A stretch of DNA of 64,000 nt from Pseudoalteromonas sp. T1lg48 (GCF_002964785.1 NZ_PQCC01000001.1:62001-126000); one strand, 5' to 3'; counted from the first letter of the stretch, positions 27,054 to 37,094 are shown. A program made the numbers and translations. The notes: generated by a model not told the origin, from the letters alone.

Positions 27054-28160
27054 TTAAGCATTATTGATCAGGCTCTTAAGCCTTTCTTGTTGCGCCAGCA
27101 CGCTGCGATACAGGGCAAACTGATTATTGGCTCTGTCGAGATTATGGCGGCCATGCTTAATGCTGAAATAATGGTCGCCGTCGATATAGTCGGTAAGAAA
27201 ACGCACCCCGATCATAAAGGGCATCACCCTGGCGCCAAGCCAGAAGCTGGCCTTTTCCTCGGCGGTAATGTGCGCCTTTAAAGGCTCAATATAGCCCTTG
27301 ACCAGGGCGGCAAAGATTTCTTCACGCACCCGCACATTCGCCAGGTTAATACTGTCTTCTTCTTCCGGTGAGCAGAAGGTGCGCACCATGTCGCCAAAAT
27401 CGAATAACCAATAACCGGGCATGCAGGTGTCCAGATCGATCACCGCTTTGGCCGCGGGTGCAGCCGCGGGCGCAGCCTTTGGCTCTGACGTACCCTGCTT
27501 GTCGCTAAACAGCATATTGTTGATTTTGGTGTCGTTATGACAAGGACGCAAAGGTATTTGCGCGCTAACCGCCGCCACTTCATCTATTAGGAAAGCTTGC
27601 TCGCGACAAAAATCCAACTGCTGCTGTACGTCCTTAACACGACCGAGTTTATCGGCTTGCACAGCCTGCTCCAGCATGTCCATGCGCATGGCGAGATTAT
27701 GAAAATCCTTGATCACCGGATACAAGGACTCGGCGTCGAAATCCTGCAGCGCGGCGGCAAAGCGACCAAAGGCACTGGCAGCAACCTGAGCCTGCAAGGG
27801 CGACTGCACCACCTCTTCACTGCGGCTGTTACCTATAAATTCCAAGGCTCGCCAATGCTCACCATCAATGCTCAGCAAATAGCCCCCCTCCAGGGTGGGC
27901 ACATGCTTGATCACTTCAAGATCATACTGGCTTGCCTGATGCTTTTGCATCAGGTGCTGCTCAATTTTACGGGCATTGGCGACTAGTTTTTCGGGCTCTG
28001 GAAAGACTTGGGTATTGAGTTTCTGCACCACCACACTGCCATCGCGGTGCCCTAACAACATGGTGGTATTGATATGGCCGTTGCCTATGGCCTTTAAGCT
28101 CAGTGGTGGCGCAAAGCCGTATTGCTGCGCTAACAGCTGCGCATAATAATCTGTATTCAT
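27054..28160 (-). CDS. Aminoglycoside-phosphotransferase-fold kinase, probable N-acetylhexosamine 1-kinase
   Basis: 368 residues resembling NahK (N-acetylhexosamine 1-kinase): IGNGHINTTMLL and VVVQKLNTQVFP in the N-lobe, catalytic loop RPCHNDTKINNMLF, and metal-binding AVIDLDTCMPGYWLFDFGD. The expected product is GalNAc-1-P or GlcNAc-1-P. An unusual Ala/Pro-rich insert (EPKAAPAAAPAAK) sits between the catalytic loop and the metal-binding motif. It lies 22 bases after the stop of the 28183-29082 gene; NahK-like kinases are commonly paired with such a nucleotidyltransferase. Confidence 0.78.
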   Translation of the reverse strand: MNTDYYAQLLAQQYGFAPPLSLKAIGNGHINTTMLLGHRDGSVVVQKLNTQVFPEPEKLVANARKIEQHLMQKHQASQYDLEVIKHVPTLEGGYLLSIDGEHWRALEFIGNSRSEEVVQSPLQAQVAASAFGRFAAALQDFDAESLYPVIKDFHNLAMRMDMLEQAVQADKLGRVKDVQQQLDFCREQAFLIDEVAAVSAQIPLRPCHNDTKINNMLFSDKQGTSEPKAAPAAAPAAKAVIDLDTCMPGYWLFDFGDMVRTFCSPEEEDSINLANVRVREEIFAALVKGYIEPLKAHITAEEKASFWLGARVMPFMIGVRFLTDYIDGDHYFSIKHGRHNLDRANNQFALYRSVLAQQERLKSLINNA

Positions 28161-28182
28161 AGGTGTATGTTTGGCAGCCCCG

Positions 28183-29082
28183 TTACTTATGGCTTAATCC
28201 CTTAAGCGCGGCGATATTCCGAGCCAGTAGGGGCAATTCATCTTTATAGGTCATCCCCATCCAAGCCTGCTTGGCGGCGTAAACATCGACCACTGCTAAG
28301 TGCTGGTCAATGCCGTATTGGATTTGATCGGGAAGATAATACTCCTTTGCGTTGCCCTTGTCATGGTGACCAAGGAAGTCAGCAAAGTTTTCTGCCAAAA
28401 TCGTAAAGAGTCGCTTATCTATTCCCCAGCAGGTCATGGACGCAAGGGCATCCAAGGCCAAAGTCCTCGCCTGCCCCTTATCGTCGAGGCCAAGCAAAGA
28501 GCCATCATCCTGGTATTGGATATTGAGCACTTCATCCACGCGCACAAGCTGCTGGTGTTCGTTAAGGGCACAAATACCACGATTCACACCGCCCTGCTCC
28601 GACAAGGTTTGTTGCAGCGGATAGGCCACACAGGCCCAGTTGTCGCTGTGCTTAAAGTGTTGCACCAGCTGTTGATAGGCCTGGCTGCCGTAATAATCAT
28701 CGGCGGTGATCACTATGGCCTTATCGACAACCGCCTCTTTCGCGCATAACAGTGCATGGCCGGTACCCCAGGGCTTTTGCCGCTCGGCTGCAAGCTGTGC
28801 TGCTAGCTGTGCGTACTCGGTGGGGACATCCTCAAGACGCTGCTCAACCAGGGTGACTTCCAGATCCTCGGGAAGCTTAGGCAATATCTCTTGCTCGATA
28901 TAAGCGCGCACGGCAGCGTTAATCACCAGCACCAGATGGCGAATACCCGCGTTATAAGCATCTTCAATGCTCAGCTCCATAATGGTGCGATTGACGCCGG
29001 GCAGGGGCGCAATTTGCTTGGCGCCGCCAAAACGACTGCCCAATCCACCCGCCAGCACGACTAAACTAATATGAGGATTCAC
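28183..29082 (-). CDS. Sugar-1-phosphate nucleotidyltransferase
   Basis: About 299 residues, Rossmann-like NTP-transferase fold. The N-terminal nucleotide-binding loop VVLAGGLGSRFGGAKQ, the segment WGTGHALLCAKEAV and ITADDYYG (metal Asp) mark the family; YLPDQIQYGI is seen near residue 260. It would activate the sugar-1-phosphate made by the downstream kinase to a UDP-sugar. The GTG at 29082 is my start (conserved sequence begins three codons on); the longer frame reaching 29142 is not supported. First gene of a two-gene transcript. Confidence 0.75.
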   Translation of the reverse strand: MNPHISLVVLAGGLGSRFGGAKQIAPLPGVNRTIMELSIEDAYNAGIRHLVLVINAAVRAYIEQEILPKLPEDLEVTLVEQRLEDVPTEYAQLAAQLAAERQKPWGTGHALLCAKEAVVDKAIVITADDYYGSQAYQQLVQHFKHSDNWACVAYPLQQTLSEQGGVNRGICALNEHQQLVRVDEVLNIQYQDDGSLLGLDDKGQARTLALDALASMTCWGIDKRLFTILAENFADFLGHHDKGNAKEYYLPDQIQYGIDQHLAVVDVYAAKQAWMGMTYKDELPLLARNIAALKGLSHK

Positions 29083-29177
29083 AGACACTGATCCATTACT
29101 GCAAAAAGCTAGAGTGTACCGACAAGCCTCCCGGCACTGCAAATATCTGGGTTAGGCTCCCCCCGTTTAAAATGTCG

Positions 29178-30611
29178 CTAACCGATATTTAAACACAGGT
29201 ACTTTTCTTCCAGATACTCGTCCAGTCCCTGATGACCGCCTTCGCGTCCCAGGCCCGATTGCTTTACTCCACCAAAGGGAGCAACCGGGTTGGAAATCAG
29301 TCCCTCGTTAATCCCTACCATGCCATATTCCAGCGCTTCGCTGACACGATAAATCTGGCCTATGTCCTGGCTGTAAAAATAGGCGGCCAGACCATAGGGC
29401 ACAGCATTGGCCTGAGCAATAGCATCAACCTCATCGCTAAAGGTGGCGACGGTGAGCACGGGGCCAAAGATCTCTTCCTGACTAATACGCATCTCGGCAG
29501 TAACCTGGGTTAACAAGAGCGGCGCCACATAGTTGCCGCCCAAGGTAGCGGCCTGATTGACCTGTTTTGCCCCCTGCTCAAGTGCCTCTTTAACCAGTTG
29601 CAACACCTTGTCTTTGGCGGCGGGATAGATCAGTGGGCCGATATCAACACCGGCACTAAAACCATCCCCCACTTTTAAGGCCTGAACTCGCTCCGCCAAC
29701 TTAGCGGTCAATGCCTCGGCCACTCGCTCATCGACCAAAACCCGGTTAACACAGACGCAGGTTTGTCCGGCATTACGAAACTTACTGGCAATAATGCCAT
29801 CGGCGGCCTTATCCAGGTCGGCGCTGGCAAACACCAGCAGCGGCGCATTACCGCCGAGTTCCATGGAGGTGCGCTTTACGGTTGCCGCACACTGGGCCAA
29901 TAGTTGCCTGCCCACGGCGGTGGAGCCGGTAAAGGTGAATTTGCGCACCACCTCAGATTCGCTTAACTGCTCCCCAACGTCCTTGGCACGGTCGCTCAGT
30001 AACACATTAAAGGCACCGGGCTCAAAACCCGCTTCATGGGCCAGATGCGCCAGGGCAAGTGCAGATAGGGGCGTATGCTCGGAAGGTTTAAGAATAAAAC
30101 TACATCCGGCAGCATAAGCCGGGGCCACCTTGCGGGTGATCATGGCGACAGGAAAATTCCACGGAGTAATGCCCGCCACCACGCCCACACCCTGCTTTAT
30201 GACCGAGATTCTATGCTTGTCATTGCTGGCAGGGATAAGCTCACCATAACTGCGCCTGGCCTGCTCCGCGTACCATTTGATATAGTCGGCCCCGTATTTA
30301 ACCTCCCCAAGCGCTTCCGCTAGGGGCTTTCCCTGCTCCATGGTCATGAGCTCGGCCAGTGCCTGCTGGTTGGCCATAACCAGATCATACCAACGCTCAA
30401 GCACCTGGGCGCGATGCTCACAAGTGCTGTCTTTAAGGCGGATAAAGGCCCGCTCGGCGGCACTAAGGGCCAGCTCTACCTGGGCCGCTGTAACACGGGA
30501 TACGCTCGTTAAAACACTGTTGTCGGCTGGATTAGTGACATCAAACTCACCCTCTCCCTCTAGCCACTGGCCGTCGATAAAAGACTGGGTAAATAACAAG
30601 GTCGTACTCAT
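29178..30611 (-). CDS. gabD: NAD(P)-dependent succinate-semialdehyde dehydrogenase
   Basis: 477 residues of the aldehyde dehydrogenase superfamily. PWNFPVAMITRKVAPAYAAGC, the catalytic Glu in MELGGNAP and the catalytic Cys in NAGQTCVCVNR are present; the best match is the GabD branch, which oxidises succinate semialdehyde to succinate. No gabT or transporter is adjacent, so the exact substrate is inferred. Separated from the isc operon by a strong terminator. Confidence 0.85.
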   Translation of the reverse strand: MSTTLLFTQSFIDGQWLEGEGEFDVTNPADNSVLTSVSRVTAAQVELALSAAERAFIRLKDSTCEHRAQVLERWYDLVMANQQALAELMTMEQGKPLAEALGEVKYGADYIKWYAEQARRSYGELIPASNDKHRISVIKQGVGVVAGITPWNFPVAMITRKVAPAYAAGCSFILKPSEHTPLSALALAHLAHEAGFEPGAFNVLLSDRAKDVGEQLSESEVVRKFTFTGSTAVGRQLLAQCAATVKRTSMELGGNAPLLVFASADLDKAADGIIASKFRNAGQTCVCVNRVLVDERVAEALTAKLAERVQALKVGDGFSAGVDIGPLIYPAAKDKVLQLVKEALEQGAKQVNQAATLGGNYVAPLLLTQVTAEMRISQEEIFGPVLTVATFSDEVDAIAQANAVPYGLAAYFYSQDIGQIYRVSEALEYGMVGINEGLISNPVAPFGGVKQSGLGREGGHQGLDEYLEEKYLCLNIG

Positions 30612-30624
30612 AAAACTCTCCCAA

Positions 30625-30663
30625 TAAAAAAGCCGCTGGATATAGGATACAGCGGCTTTTTCT
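30625..30663. terminator. Terminator of the isc operon
   Basis: Inverted repeat AAAAAGCCGCTG ... CAGCGGCTTTTT with a short loop, 20 bases after the fdx stop. A-run and T-run flank it on both sides, so it works in both directions. It also isolates gabD from the isc operon. Confidence 0.9.
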
Positions 30664-30682
30664 GATTTACATGTGTGGAAGC

Positions 30683-31021
30683 TTAATGCTCTTCATTTAC
30701 TATATTGAGGTTGTATTTGGGGATCTCAACCACCAAATCCTCATCGGCAATCTTGGCCTGACAACCCAGACGTGACTCAGGCTCAAGACCCCAGGCCTTA
30801 TCCAGCATATCATCTTCAAGCTCATCGCTTTCTTCCAAGGAGTCGAACCCCTCGCGAATAACCACATGACAGGTGGTACAGGCACAGGACTTTTCACAGG
30901 CATGAGGAATGCTGATGCCATTCTTTAGCGCCACATCCAATACCGTCTCACCGGCCTTAGCTTCGATAGCCGCGCCCTCGGGGCACAACTCTTCATTGGG
31001 TAAAAAGATAATTTGTGGCAT
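30683..31021 (-). CDS. fdx: ISC-type [2Fe-2S] ferredoxin
   Basis: 112 residues, adrenodoxin-like ferredoxin that gives electrons for Fe-S cluster assembly. Ligands are Cys42, Cys48 and Cys51 (ACEKSCACTTC) and the later LGCQAKI. It starts 3 bases after the hscA stop. This is the last gene of the operon; iscX, which often follows, is absent. Confidence 0.96.
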   Translation of the reverse strand: MPQIIFLPNEELCPEGAAIEAKAGETVLDVALKNGISIPHACEKSCACTTCHVVIREGFDSLEESDELEDDMLDKAWGLEPESRLGCQAKIADEDLVVEIPKYNLNIVNEEH

Positions 31022-31024
31022 TGC

Positions 31025-32887
31025 TTATACCTCATCTACTGATTGGCCGGTCAGGGCCTTTTTAATTGATGCATCCATACGGCGGGCGGCAAATTCACTG
31101 CTCGCCGCATCCACCTTTTCGATGGCGTCTTTAATCTTTTGTGGATCCGTGGCGCTGGCGCTCATCGCCTGCATTTGTGCCATAGCATCGCGCAGCGTCG
31201 CCAGCTCCTGCTCATCAAGCAAGTGGCTGTCGGTTGCCAGCGATGCTTCTAATGCTTCGTGTACGCGTAAGGCTTCAACCTGCTGCTCTTTAAGCATACG
31301 CGCCTGCATATCTTCTTTGGCGTTGCTCATCGATGACTTAAGCATCTCGGCCACCTGGTCATCGGATAGGCCAAATGACGGTTTCACCTGAATTTCCGCC
31401 TGTACGCCGGTGGATTTTTCCATTGCCGTTACGCTTAATAGACCGTCGGCATCCACATTAAAGGTCACGCGAATATGCGCCGCACCGGCGGCCATCGGCG
31501 GAATACCCTTAAGGCTGAATTTTGCCAAAGAACGGCAATCATCAACCAGTTCACGCTCACCTTGTAGCACATGCAGTGCCATGGCCGTTTGTCCGTCTTT
31601 AAAGGTGGTAAATTCCTGCGCCCGCGCCACCGGGATGGTGGTGTTGCGAGGAATGATCTTCTCAACCAGGCCACCCATGGTTTCCAAACCAAGCGACAGT
31701 GGCAATACGTCCAAAAGCAACATATCCGCTTCCGGCTTGTTGCCTACCAGGATATCGGCCTGAATGGCGGCACCTATGGCGACTACGCGATCCGGGTCTA
31801 TGCTGGTTAACGGCTCTTTGGCAAAGAACTCACCCACCTGCTCACGGACGATAGGCATGCGGGTTGAACCGCCGACCATAACCACCTCAAGCACCTCATC
31901 CGTATTTATACCGGCATCTTTTAAGGCGCGACGACAGCTGCGTAGGGTTTTCTTCACCAAGGGCATGGCCAGTTCGGCAAACAACTCGCGGGTCACTTCT
32001 ACCATGTGCGTTTGTCCGTCGAACTCCAAACCGACATTCACCTTAGCATAGTTTGTGAGTGCTTCCTTACAGGCTTTCGCTTTATTTATAAATAAGCGTA
32101 AGGTATTAGCCGACAGGCTGTGCGTGCCCGTTTGTTGCTTAAAGTACTCAACCAGCAGGGCATCGAAATCATCCCCCCCCAGAGCAGAGTCCCCTCCGGT
32201 CGCCAGTACTTCGAATACCCCTTTGTTAAGACGCAGGATTGAAATATCAAAGGTACCGCCGCCCAAATCGTACACGGCGATCACCCCTTCCTGACCCGAG
32301 TCCAAACCATAGGCTACCGCTGCGGCAGTTGGCTCGTTCAGTAAGCGTAGCACCTTAATGCCGGCCAGTTGCGCCGCATCTTTTGTGCTGTGACGTTGAG
32401 CGTCATCAAAATAGGCCGGAACCGTGATAACCGCTCCGGTAATGGTGTCGCCACCAAAGCTTTGCTCAGCGCGCTCACGCAAGGCGTTCAAAATATCGCC
32501 TGAAGCCTGTACCGGGCTGATATCGCCCTGGCGGGTACGAATATGCAGGCTGCCGTTGTCCTCGCTGAACTCATAAGGCAATTGCCCATAGCTGGCTTCT
32601 ATTTCTGCCTGGGTTTTACCTAGGAAGCGCTTAACCGAAATCAGGGTATTGTGCGGATCGTCTGCCGCATGGGCGGCCGCTTCTTGGCCGACCACATGGT
32701 CCTGCTCAAGATAACGTACCACGGAGGGTAGCATAGCGTTACCCTGCTCATCGGTCAGGGTTTTCGCCTCGCCGCTTTGAACCGTGGCCACCAGGGAGTT
32801 GGTGGTACCTAGGTCGATACCTACCGCGAGTTTATGTTCATGAGGTGCCGTGCTTTGCCCCGGCTCAGCGATTTGCAGTAATGCCAT
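31025..32887 (-). CDS. hscA: Fe-S cluster assembly chaperone HscA
   Basis: Specialised Hsp70 that binds the LPPVK motif of IscU and drives cluster release. 620 residues: ATPase domain from [14 protein letters not shown] with [14 protein letters not shown] and [11 protein letters not shown], substrate-binding domain from [15 protein letters not shown], and the helical lid. It comes 46 bases after hscB. Confidence 0.97.
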   Translation of the reverse strand: MALLQIAEPGQSTAPHEHKLAVGIDLGTTNSLVATVQSGEAKTLTDEQGNAMLPSVVRYLEQDHVVGQEAAAHAADDPHNTLISVKRFLGKTQAEIEASYGQLPYEFSEDNGSLHIRTRQGDISPVQASGDILNALRERAEQSFGGDTITGAVITVPAYFDDAQRHSTKDAAQLAGIKVLRLLNEPTAAAVAYGLDSGQEGVIAVYDLGGGTFDISILRLNKGVFEVLATGGDSALGGDDFDALLVEYFKQQTGTHSLSANTLRLFINKAKACKEALTNYAKVNVGLEFDGQTHMVEVTRELFAELAMPLVKKTLRSCRRALKDAGINTDEVLEVVMVGGSTRMPIVREQVGEFFAKEPLTSIDPDRVVAIGAAIQADILVGNKPEADMLLLDVLPLSLGLETMGGLVEKIIPRNTTIPVARAQEFTTFKDGQTAMALHVLQGERELVDDCRSLAKFSLKGIPPMAAGAAHIRVTFNVDADGLLSVTAMEKSTGVQAEIQVKPSFGLSDDQVAEMLKSSMSNAKEDMQARMLKEQQVEALRVHEALEASLATDSHLLDEQELATLRDAMAQMQAMSASATDPQKIKDAIEKVDAASSEFAARRMDASIKKALTGQSVDEV

Positions 32888-32933
32888 GTGTAATATAAAA
32901 CCTTTTTACTCAACTAGGGTTTGTTGGCCTTGT

Positions 32934-33473
32934 CTACTCGTCAAATAATTCATCTTCGATGCGTTCAAGTTCATCTTTTAATTTATAAACGAACTTGAGT
33001 TTACGCACGTTATCCGCCGCTTTTTGCCAGTCATTTTCATCACTACTGGCCAGCAAGCCTTGCAACTCGTTGCTATATTCGCCATCAAGCTCTTTAATGT
33101 GGCGTTCAAACCGCGCAATGGCGCTATCAACATCGCCGCTGGCACTGCCGCAGGCGCGTATGTCTTCAAGCTCTTCACGCAGTTCCATTTGTTGCATTAA
33201 GAACATAGGGTCTTGCAAGGTCTGCTGCTCACCGCGAATTTCCACGCCCAGCTCGGCCAACATATATTCAGCACGCTTAAGCGGGTGCTTAAGGGTTTGC
33301 AGGGCGTCATTAATTTCCGCCGTTTTTTGCACCGCCAGCAGTTTTTCTCGCTCACTGCCGCCGCTGTGTCGGTCCGGATGCGCCGCCCGTTGCAATTCTA
33401 AATAGCGCACGCCGATCTCTTGCAAGTCAACGTCATAATTCACGGGGATCGAAAACAATTCAAAATAACGCAT
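32934..33473 (-). CDS. hscB: Co-chaperone HscB
   Basis: J-domain protein of 179 residues that delivers IscU to HscA. The HPD motif is in LELQRAAHPDRHSGGS; the C-terminal helical domain (LMQQMELREELEDI) binds IscU. MRYFELFSIPVNYDVD is the usual start. A stem-loop separates it from iscA. Confidence 0.95.
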   Translation of the reverse strand: MRYFELFSIPVNYDVDLQEIGVRYLELQRAAHPDRHSGGSEREKLLAVQKTAEINDALQTLKHPLKRAEYMLAELGVEIRGEQQTLQDPMFLMQQMELREELEDIRACGSASGDVDSAIARFERHIKELDGEYSNELQGLLASSDENDWQKAADNVRKLKFVYKLKDELERIEDELFDE

Positions 33474-33490
33474 GAAAAACCTTTATAACG

Positions 33491-33516
33491 AAAAGCCCTA
33501 CATAAGGTAGGGCTTA
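33491..33516 (-). terminator. Stem-loop between iscA and hscB
   Basis: AAGCCCTAC-CTTAT-GTAGGGCTTTT on the minus strand. The T-run has only four residues, so it could be an attenuating or RNA-processing element that lowers hscBA-fdx relative to iscRSUA rather than a full terminator. Confidence 0.5.
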
Positions 33517-33565
33517 AGCGAATACAATACCTGATCCTGAGCAACGCCTTGCCCAATAAGTGCCG

Positions 33566-33889
33566 TTATACGGTAAAGCTCTCGCCGCAACCACATTCAC
33601 CATTTTGGTTCGGGTTATTGAATTTAAACCCTTCGTTTAAACCTTCTTTAGTGAAATCCAGCTCGGTGCCATCTATGTATACCAGGCTTTTGGCATCAAC
33701 AACGACCGTTACGCCCTTTTGCTCGAAGGTTTCATCACCTTCGCTCAGTTCATCTACGAACTCAAGAACGTAGGCAAGCCCCGAACAGCCTGTGGTTTTA
33801 ATACCCACACGCAGACCTAATCCTTTACCACGATTGTCTAGAAAGGATTTTACGCGCTCCGCCGCTGCATCTGTTAAGGTGATTGCCAT
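33566..33889 (-). CDS. iscA: Iron-sulfur cluster assembly protein IscA
   Basis: A-type Fe-S carrier of 107 residues. The three conserved cysteines are Cys35 (GCSGLAY), Cys99 and Cys101 (CGCGESF). It lies 9 bases after iscU. Confidence 0.96.
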   Translation of the reverse strand: MAITLTDAAAERVKSFLDNRGKGLGLRVGIKTTGCSGLAYVLEFVDELSEGDETFEQKGVTVVVDAKSLVYIDGTELDFTKEGLNEGFKFNNPNQNGECGCGESFTV

Positions 33890-33898
33890 ACTACTGCC

Positions 33899-34282
33899 TT
33901 ATTTGTCGTGTTTACTCTTGTAATCTTTAATCGCTGCTTGGATCGCATCTTCTGCCAGAATTGAGCAGTGGATTTTCACCGGCGGCAACTCCAGCTCGGC
34001 GCTGATGTCGGTGTTTTTGATTTCCGCAGCTTCATCAAGAGTCTTGCCCTTAACCCATTCGGTTACCAATGACGATGATGCAATGGCACTACCACAACCG
34101 TAAGTTTTAAACTTCGCGTCTTCAATAACGCCTTGCTCAGAAACCTTGATTTGTAGCTTCATTACGTCACCACACGCCGGTGCACCAACCATGCCCGTCG
34201 CTACGCTTGGATCATTTTTATCAAGAGAGCCAACGTTACGTGGATTCTCTACGTGATCGATTACTTTATCACTGTATGCCAT
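33899..34282 (-). CDS. iscU: Iron-sulfur scaffold protein IscU
   Basis: 127-residue scaffold on which IscS builds [2Fe-2S] and [4Fe-4S] clusters. Cluster ligands Cys37, Cys63 and Cys106 and the HscA-recognition motif LPPVK (99-103) are all in place. 35 bases after iscS. Confidence 0.97.
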   Translation of the reverse strand: MAYSDKVIDHVENPRNVGSLDKNDPSVATGMVGAPACGDVMKLQIKVSEQGVIEDAKFKTYGCGSAIASSSLVTEWVKGKTLDEAAEIKNTDISAELELPPVKIHCSILAEDAIQAAIKDYKSKHDK

Positions 34283-34317
34283 AACTTTTACCTCGCTACC
34301 TTAGTCACTGCCAAGGC

Positions 34318-35535
34318 TTAATGATGTGCCCACTCAACCGACTCTAAATCAATCCCTTCCTGATGCATCTCCCAAAGTGGAGACATCTCACGAAGTCGGC
34401 TAATAGACTCTTTAATAAGTTTTACGGTGTAGTCGATTTCTTCTTCGGTGGTAAAACGACCGATGCTAAAACGAATTGAGCTGTGTGCTAGCTCGTCGTT
34501 ACGACCCAACGCACGCAATACGTATGAAGGCTCAAGGCTGGCCGATGTACAGGCTGAACCCGAAGAAACCGCAATGTCTTTAACTGCCATTAGCAGCGAC
34601 TCACCTTCAACGAAGTTGAAGCTGATATTGACTATGCCAGGCACTGAGTGCTCTGGTGCACCGTTGAAGTATACTTCGTCCATATCGTTCATAATGCCGT
34701 CGATCAAACGGGTGCGTAAGGCACTGATATGGGCATGATCTTTATCGAAATCTTGTTTGGCGATGCGGAACGCCGCACCCATGCCTACGATTTGGTGTGT
34801 CGCCAGGGTGCCCGAACGCATACCACGCTCATGACCACCGCCGTGCATTTGCGCTTCCAGGCGAGCACGAGGCTTACGACGCACGTAAAGGGCACCAATG
34901 CCTTTAGGACCATAGACCTTGTGGCCAGAGAAAGACATGAAATCAACTTTCAGCTCCTGCAGGTCAATTTTCACCTTGCCGGCGCTTTGTGCGGCATCAA
35001 CGTGGAACATGATCTTGCGCTCACGACACATGTCACCGATAGTGGCGATATCTTGAATAACACCTAGCTCGTTGTTTACGTGCATTACGCTCACAAGAAT
35101 AGTGTCGTCGCGCATCGCAGCTTCAAGCTTTTTCAGATCAAGCAGGCCGTTTTCTTCAACGTCCATATAAGTTACTTCAAAGCCTTGGCGCTCAAGCTCA
35201 CGACAGGTATCGATAACCGCTTTGTGTTCGGTACGCACGGTAATAATGTGCTGGCCTTTCTTCTTGTAGAAGTTAGCAGCACCTTTAATGGCCAAGTTAT
35301 TTGACTCTGTGGCACCCGAAGTGAATACGATCTCACGGGCATCGGCATTGATCAGATCGGCGATATCGTGACGCGCTTGATCAACGGCCTCTTCGGCCTG
35401 CCAACCAAAGCGGTGAGAACGCGATGCTGGGTTACCAAAATTACCTTCCATTGTCAGGCATTGCATCATTTCTTCGGCAACGCGCGGGTCCACCGGCGTT
35501 GTAGCTGCATAATCTAAATAAATTGGTAACTTCAT
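34318..35535 (-). CDS. iscS: Cysteine desulfurase IscS
   Basis: PLP enzyme of 405 residues that removes sulfur from cysteine for Fe-S clusters and tRNA thiolation. The PLP Lys is in [12 protein letters not shown] and the persulfide Cys in [14 protein letters not shown]. The ATG at 35535 ([16 protein letters not shown]) follows GGAGAAAGT; an ATG at 35571 overlaps the iscR end and is not conserved. Confidence 0.97.
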   Translation of the reverse strand: MKLPIYLDYAATTPVDPRVAEEMMQCLTMEGNFGNPASRSHRFGWQAEEAVDQARHDIADLINADAREIVFTSGATESNNLAIKGAANFYKKKGQHIITVRTEHKAVIDTCRELERQGFEVTYMDVEENGLLDLKKLEAAMRDDTILVSVMHVNNELGVIQDIATIGDMCRERKIMFHVDAAQSAGKVKIDLQELKVDFMSFSGHKVYGPKGIGALYVRRKPRARLEAQMHGGGHERGMRSGTLATHQIVGMGAAFRIAKQDFDKDHAHISALRTRLIDGIMNDMDEVYFNGAPEHSVPGIVNISFNFVEGESLLMAVKDIAVSSGSACTSASLEPSYVLRALGRNDELAHSSIRFSIGRFTTEEEIDYTVKLIKESISRLREMSPLWEMHQEGIDLESVEWAHH

Positions 35536-35567
35536 ACTTTCTCCGCTCACGGCAACCCTTAGGTTGC

Positions 35568-36059
35568 TCACAATTGACAGCTGACTTCTATATTCTCTAA
35601 CTGGCTTAGGGCATCGCTTAGGCTTTTGTCCTGGCGCAAGGCCACTTCTTTAATGTCGGACTTGTTGACCAACTCGGCTAAGCTAATGCCGTGTAAAAAC
35701 TCTTCAATACGCTGACTTAACTCGGACCACAGGGTGTGGGTAAGGCAGCGCATACCACTTTGGCAGCCGCCTTCTGCACCATGACAACGAGTGGCATCCA
35801 CCGATTCGTTTACGGCACTGATCACATCACCCACGGAAATGGCACTGGCCTCTTTGCCGAGCAAATAACCGCCGCCGGGACCCCGTACCGAGGTCACCAG
35901 GCCTTGCTTACGCAGGCGCGCGAATAATTGCTCAAGATAAGACAACGAAATTTCTTGCCGCTCGGAAATGTCGGCAAGGGGAACGGGCCCAACATCTGTG
36001 TGTAGCGCAACATCGAGCATTGCGGTCACCGCATATCTGCCTTTAGATGTTAACTTCAT
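35568..36059 (-). CDS. iscR: Iron-sulfur-responsive repressor IscR
   Basis: Rrf2-family regulator of 163 residues. The N-terminal winged helix ([14 protein letters not shown] ... [11 protein letters not shown]) binds DNA; the [2Fe-2S] site is Cys92, Cys99, Cys105 and His108. The spacing between the first two cysteines is one residue longer than in E. coli (92, 98, 104, 107). With a cluster bound it should repress its own operon through the sites just upstream. Confidence 0.96.
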   Translation of the reverse strand: MKLTSKGRYAVTAMLDVALHTDVGPVPLADISERQEISLSYLEQLFARLRKQGLVTSVRGPGGGYLLGKEASAISVGDVISAVNESVDATRCHGAEGGCQSGMRCLTHTLWSELSQRIEEFLHGISLAELVNKSDIKEVALRQDKSLSDALSQLENIEVSCQL

Positions 36060-36093
36060 AACGCCCCCATACTCATCAAGAGTGTGAATTTTA

Positions 36094-36119
36094 ATTACCT
36101 GAGTATTAGAGTCAAGTAT
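36094..36119 (-). promoter_or_regulatory. IscR type 1 binding site A
   Basis: On the minus strand ATACTTGACT-CTAATACTCAGGTAAT, a close match to the type 1 IscR motif. Its TTGACT could serve as the -35 of the iscR promoter (AAAATT 17 bases on), so a bound dimer would block RNA polymerase, as in E. coli. Confidence 0.75.
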
Positions 36120-36124
36120 TTACT

Positions 36125-36150
36125 AGTACTTGAGTGAAATACTCGGGTAT
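36125..36150. promoter_or_regulatory. IscR type 1 binding site B
   Basis: AGTACTTGAGTG-AAATACTCGGGTAT, the same half-sites with the same spacing as site A, 5 bases further upstream and in opposite orientation. Confidence 0.65.
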
Positions 36151-36163
36151 TCATTCACATTGT

Positions 36164-36192
36164 AAATACCTGAGTAATTTAGTCAAGTATTT
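36164..36192 (-). promoter_or_regulatory. IscR type 1 binding site C
   Basis: On the minus strand AAATACTTGACTA, then AATTACTCAGGTATTT: the most symmetrical of the three. Distance to site B is about 14 bases. It lies 66 bases after the trmJ stop, so trmJ itself is probably outside IscR control. Confidence 0.75.
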
Positions 36193-36257
36193 ATGCGCCT
36201 TGAAAGTGATGGATTAAGCCCTTTATTTAGGGCCCTTCATTTGTTTATCGACCGAGG

Positions 36258-36953
36258 TCAGCATACCGCGCAGAATGTCAATTCCTGCTGCTCTGGACGA
36301 GCTCGGTTGAACAGGCGCTTGAGCTTGGTCATAACCTGTCCCGGATGTTGCTTAATGATAAAACCGGTATCGCCAAAGGTTTTCTCCAGATGCTCATAAA
36401 AACGCTGCATCTGTTCGTTGCTCGGGTATTCGGCTTCATCTTCTTCAACCACTTTGTCCTGACGGTCTAAGAACTGCATGCGGGTTTCATAGCACAAGGT
36501 TTGCACCGCCATGGCCAGGTTCAACGAACTGTATTCTGGGTTAGCCGGTATGCAGACATGGAAATTACACAACTGCAGCTCGTCATTGCTTAAACCGCTG
36601 TTTTCACGACCAAAGACCAGGGCCACTGGGCCTTGCGCAGACTCGCTAACCAGTTTTTCGCCACAGCCACGGGGATCAACCATGGGCCAGCTCAGGGTAC
36701 GTGAGCGGGCACTGGTGCCAATCGCCAGGCTACAACCTTCCAGCGCTTCTTCCAAGGTGGAGACCTGGGTGGCGGTGCCGAGAATATCAGTGGCGCCGGC
36801 CGCCAAGGCACTGGCATGACTGTCGATTTCACACGCTGGGTCAACCAGATATAGGCTGCTAAAGCCCATGGTTTTCATGGCTCGCGCAGCGGAGCCGATA
36901 TTACCCGAATGCGAGGTGTTAACTAATACAATGCGAATATTCTCTAACGCCAT
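36258..36953 (-). CDS. trmJ: tRNA (cytidine/uridine-2'-O-)-methyltransferase TrmJ
   Basis: SPOUT-family enzyme of 231 residues that methylates ribose 32 in t[29 protein letters not shown] at the start, [17 protein letters not shown] and the knot segment [23 protein letters not shown] are diagnostic. It lies upstream of iscR on the same strand, the usual position, and is divergent from suhB. Confidence 0.95.
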   Translation of the reverse strand: MALENIRIVLVNTSHSGNIGSAARAMKTMGFSSLYLVDPACEIDSHASALAAGATDILGTATQVSTLEEALEGCSLAIGTSARSRTLSWPMVDPRGCGEKLVSESAQGPVALVFGRENSGLSNDELQLCNFHVCIPANPEYSSLNLAMAVQTLCYETRMQFLDRQDKVVEEDEAEYPSNEQMQRFYEHLEKTFGDTGFIIKQHPGQVMTKLKRLFNRARPEQQELTFCAVC

Positions 36954-37094
36954 AGTAAAGTGCTTGTTCTATCAATAACCAATTTGCGCGCTAGTTTACC
37001 ATAAGCCTCGGCGCTGCGAGTTGAAATTTCGTCCATCTTTAATAGCAAATTGCTACCCAGCTCAAAAAACCACCAATTATTTTTGAGAACTTTA

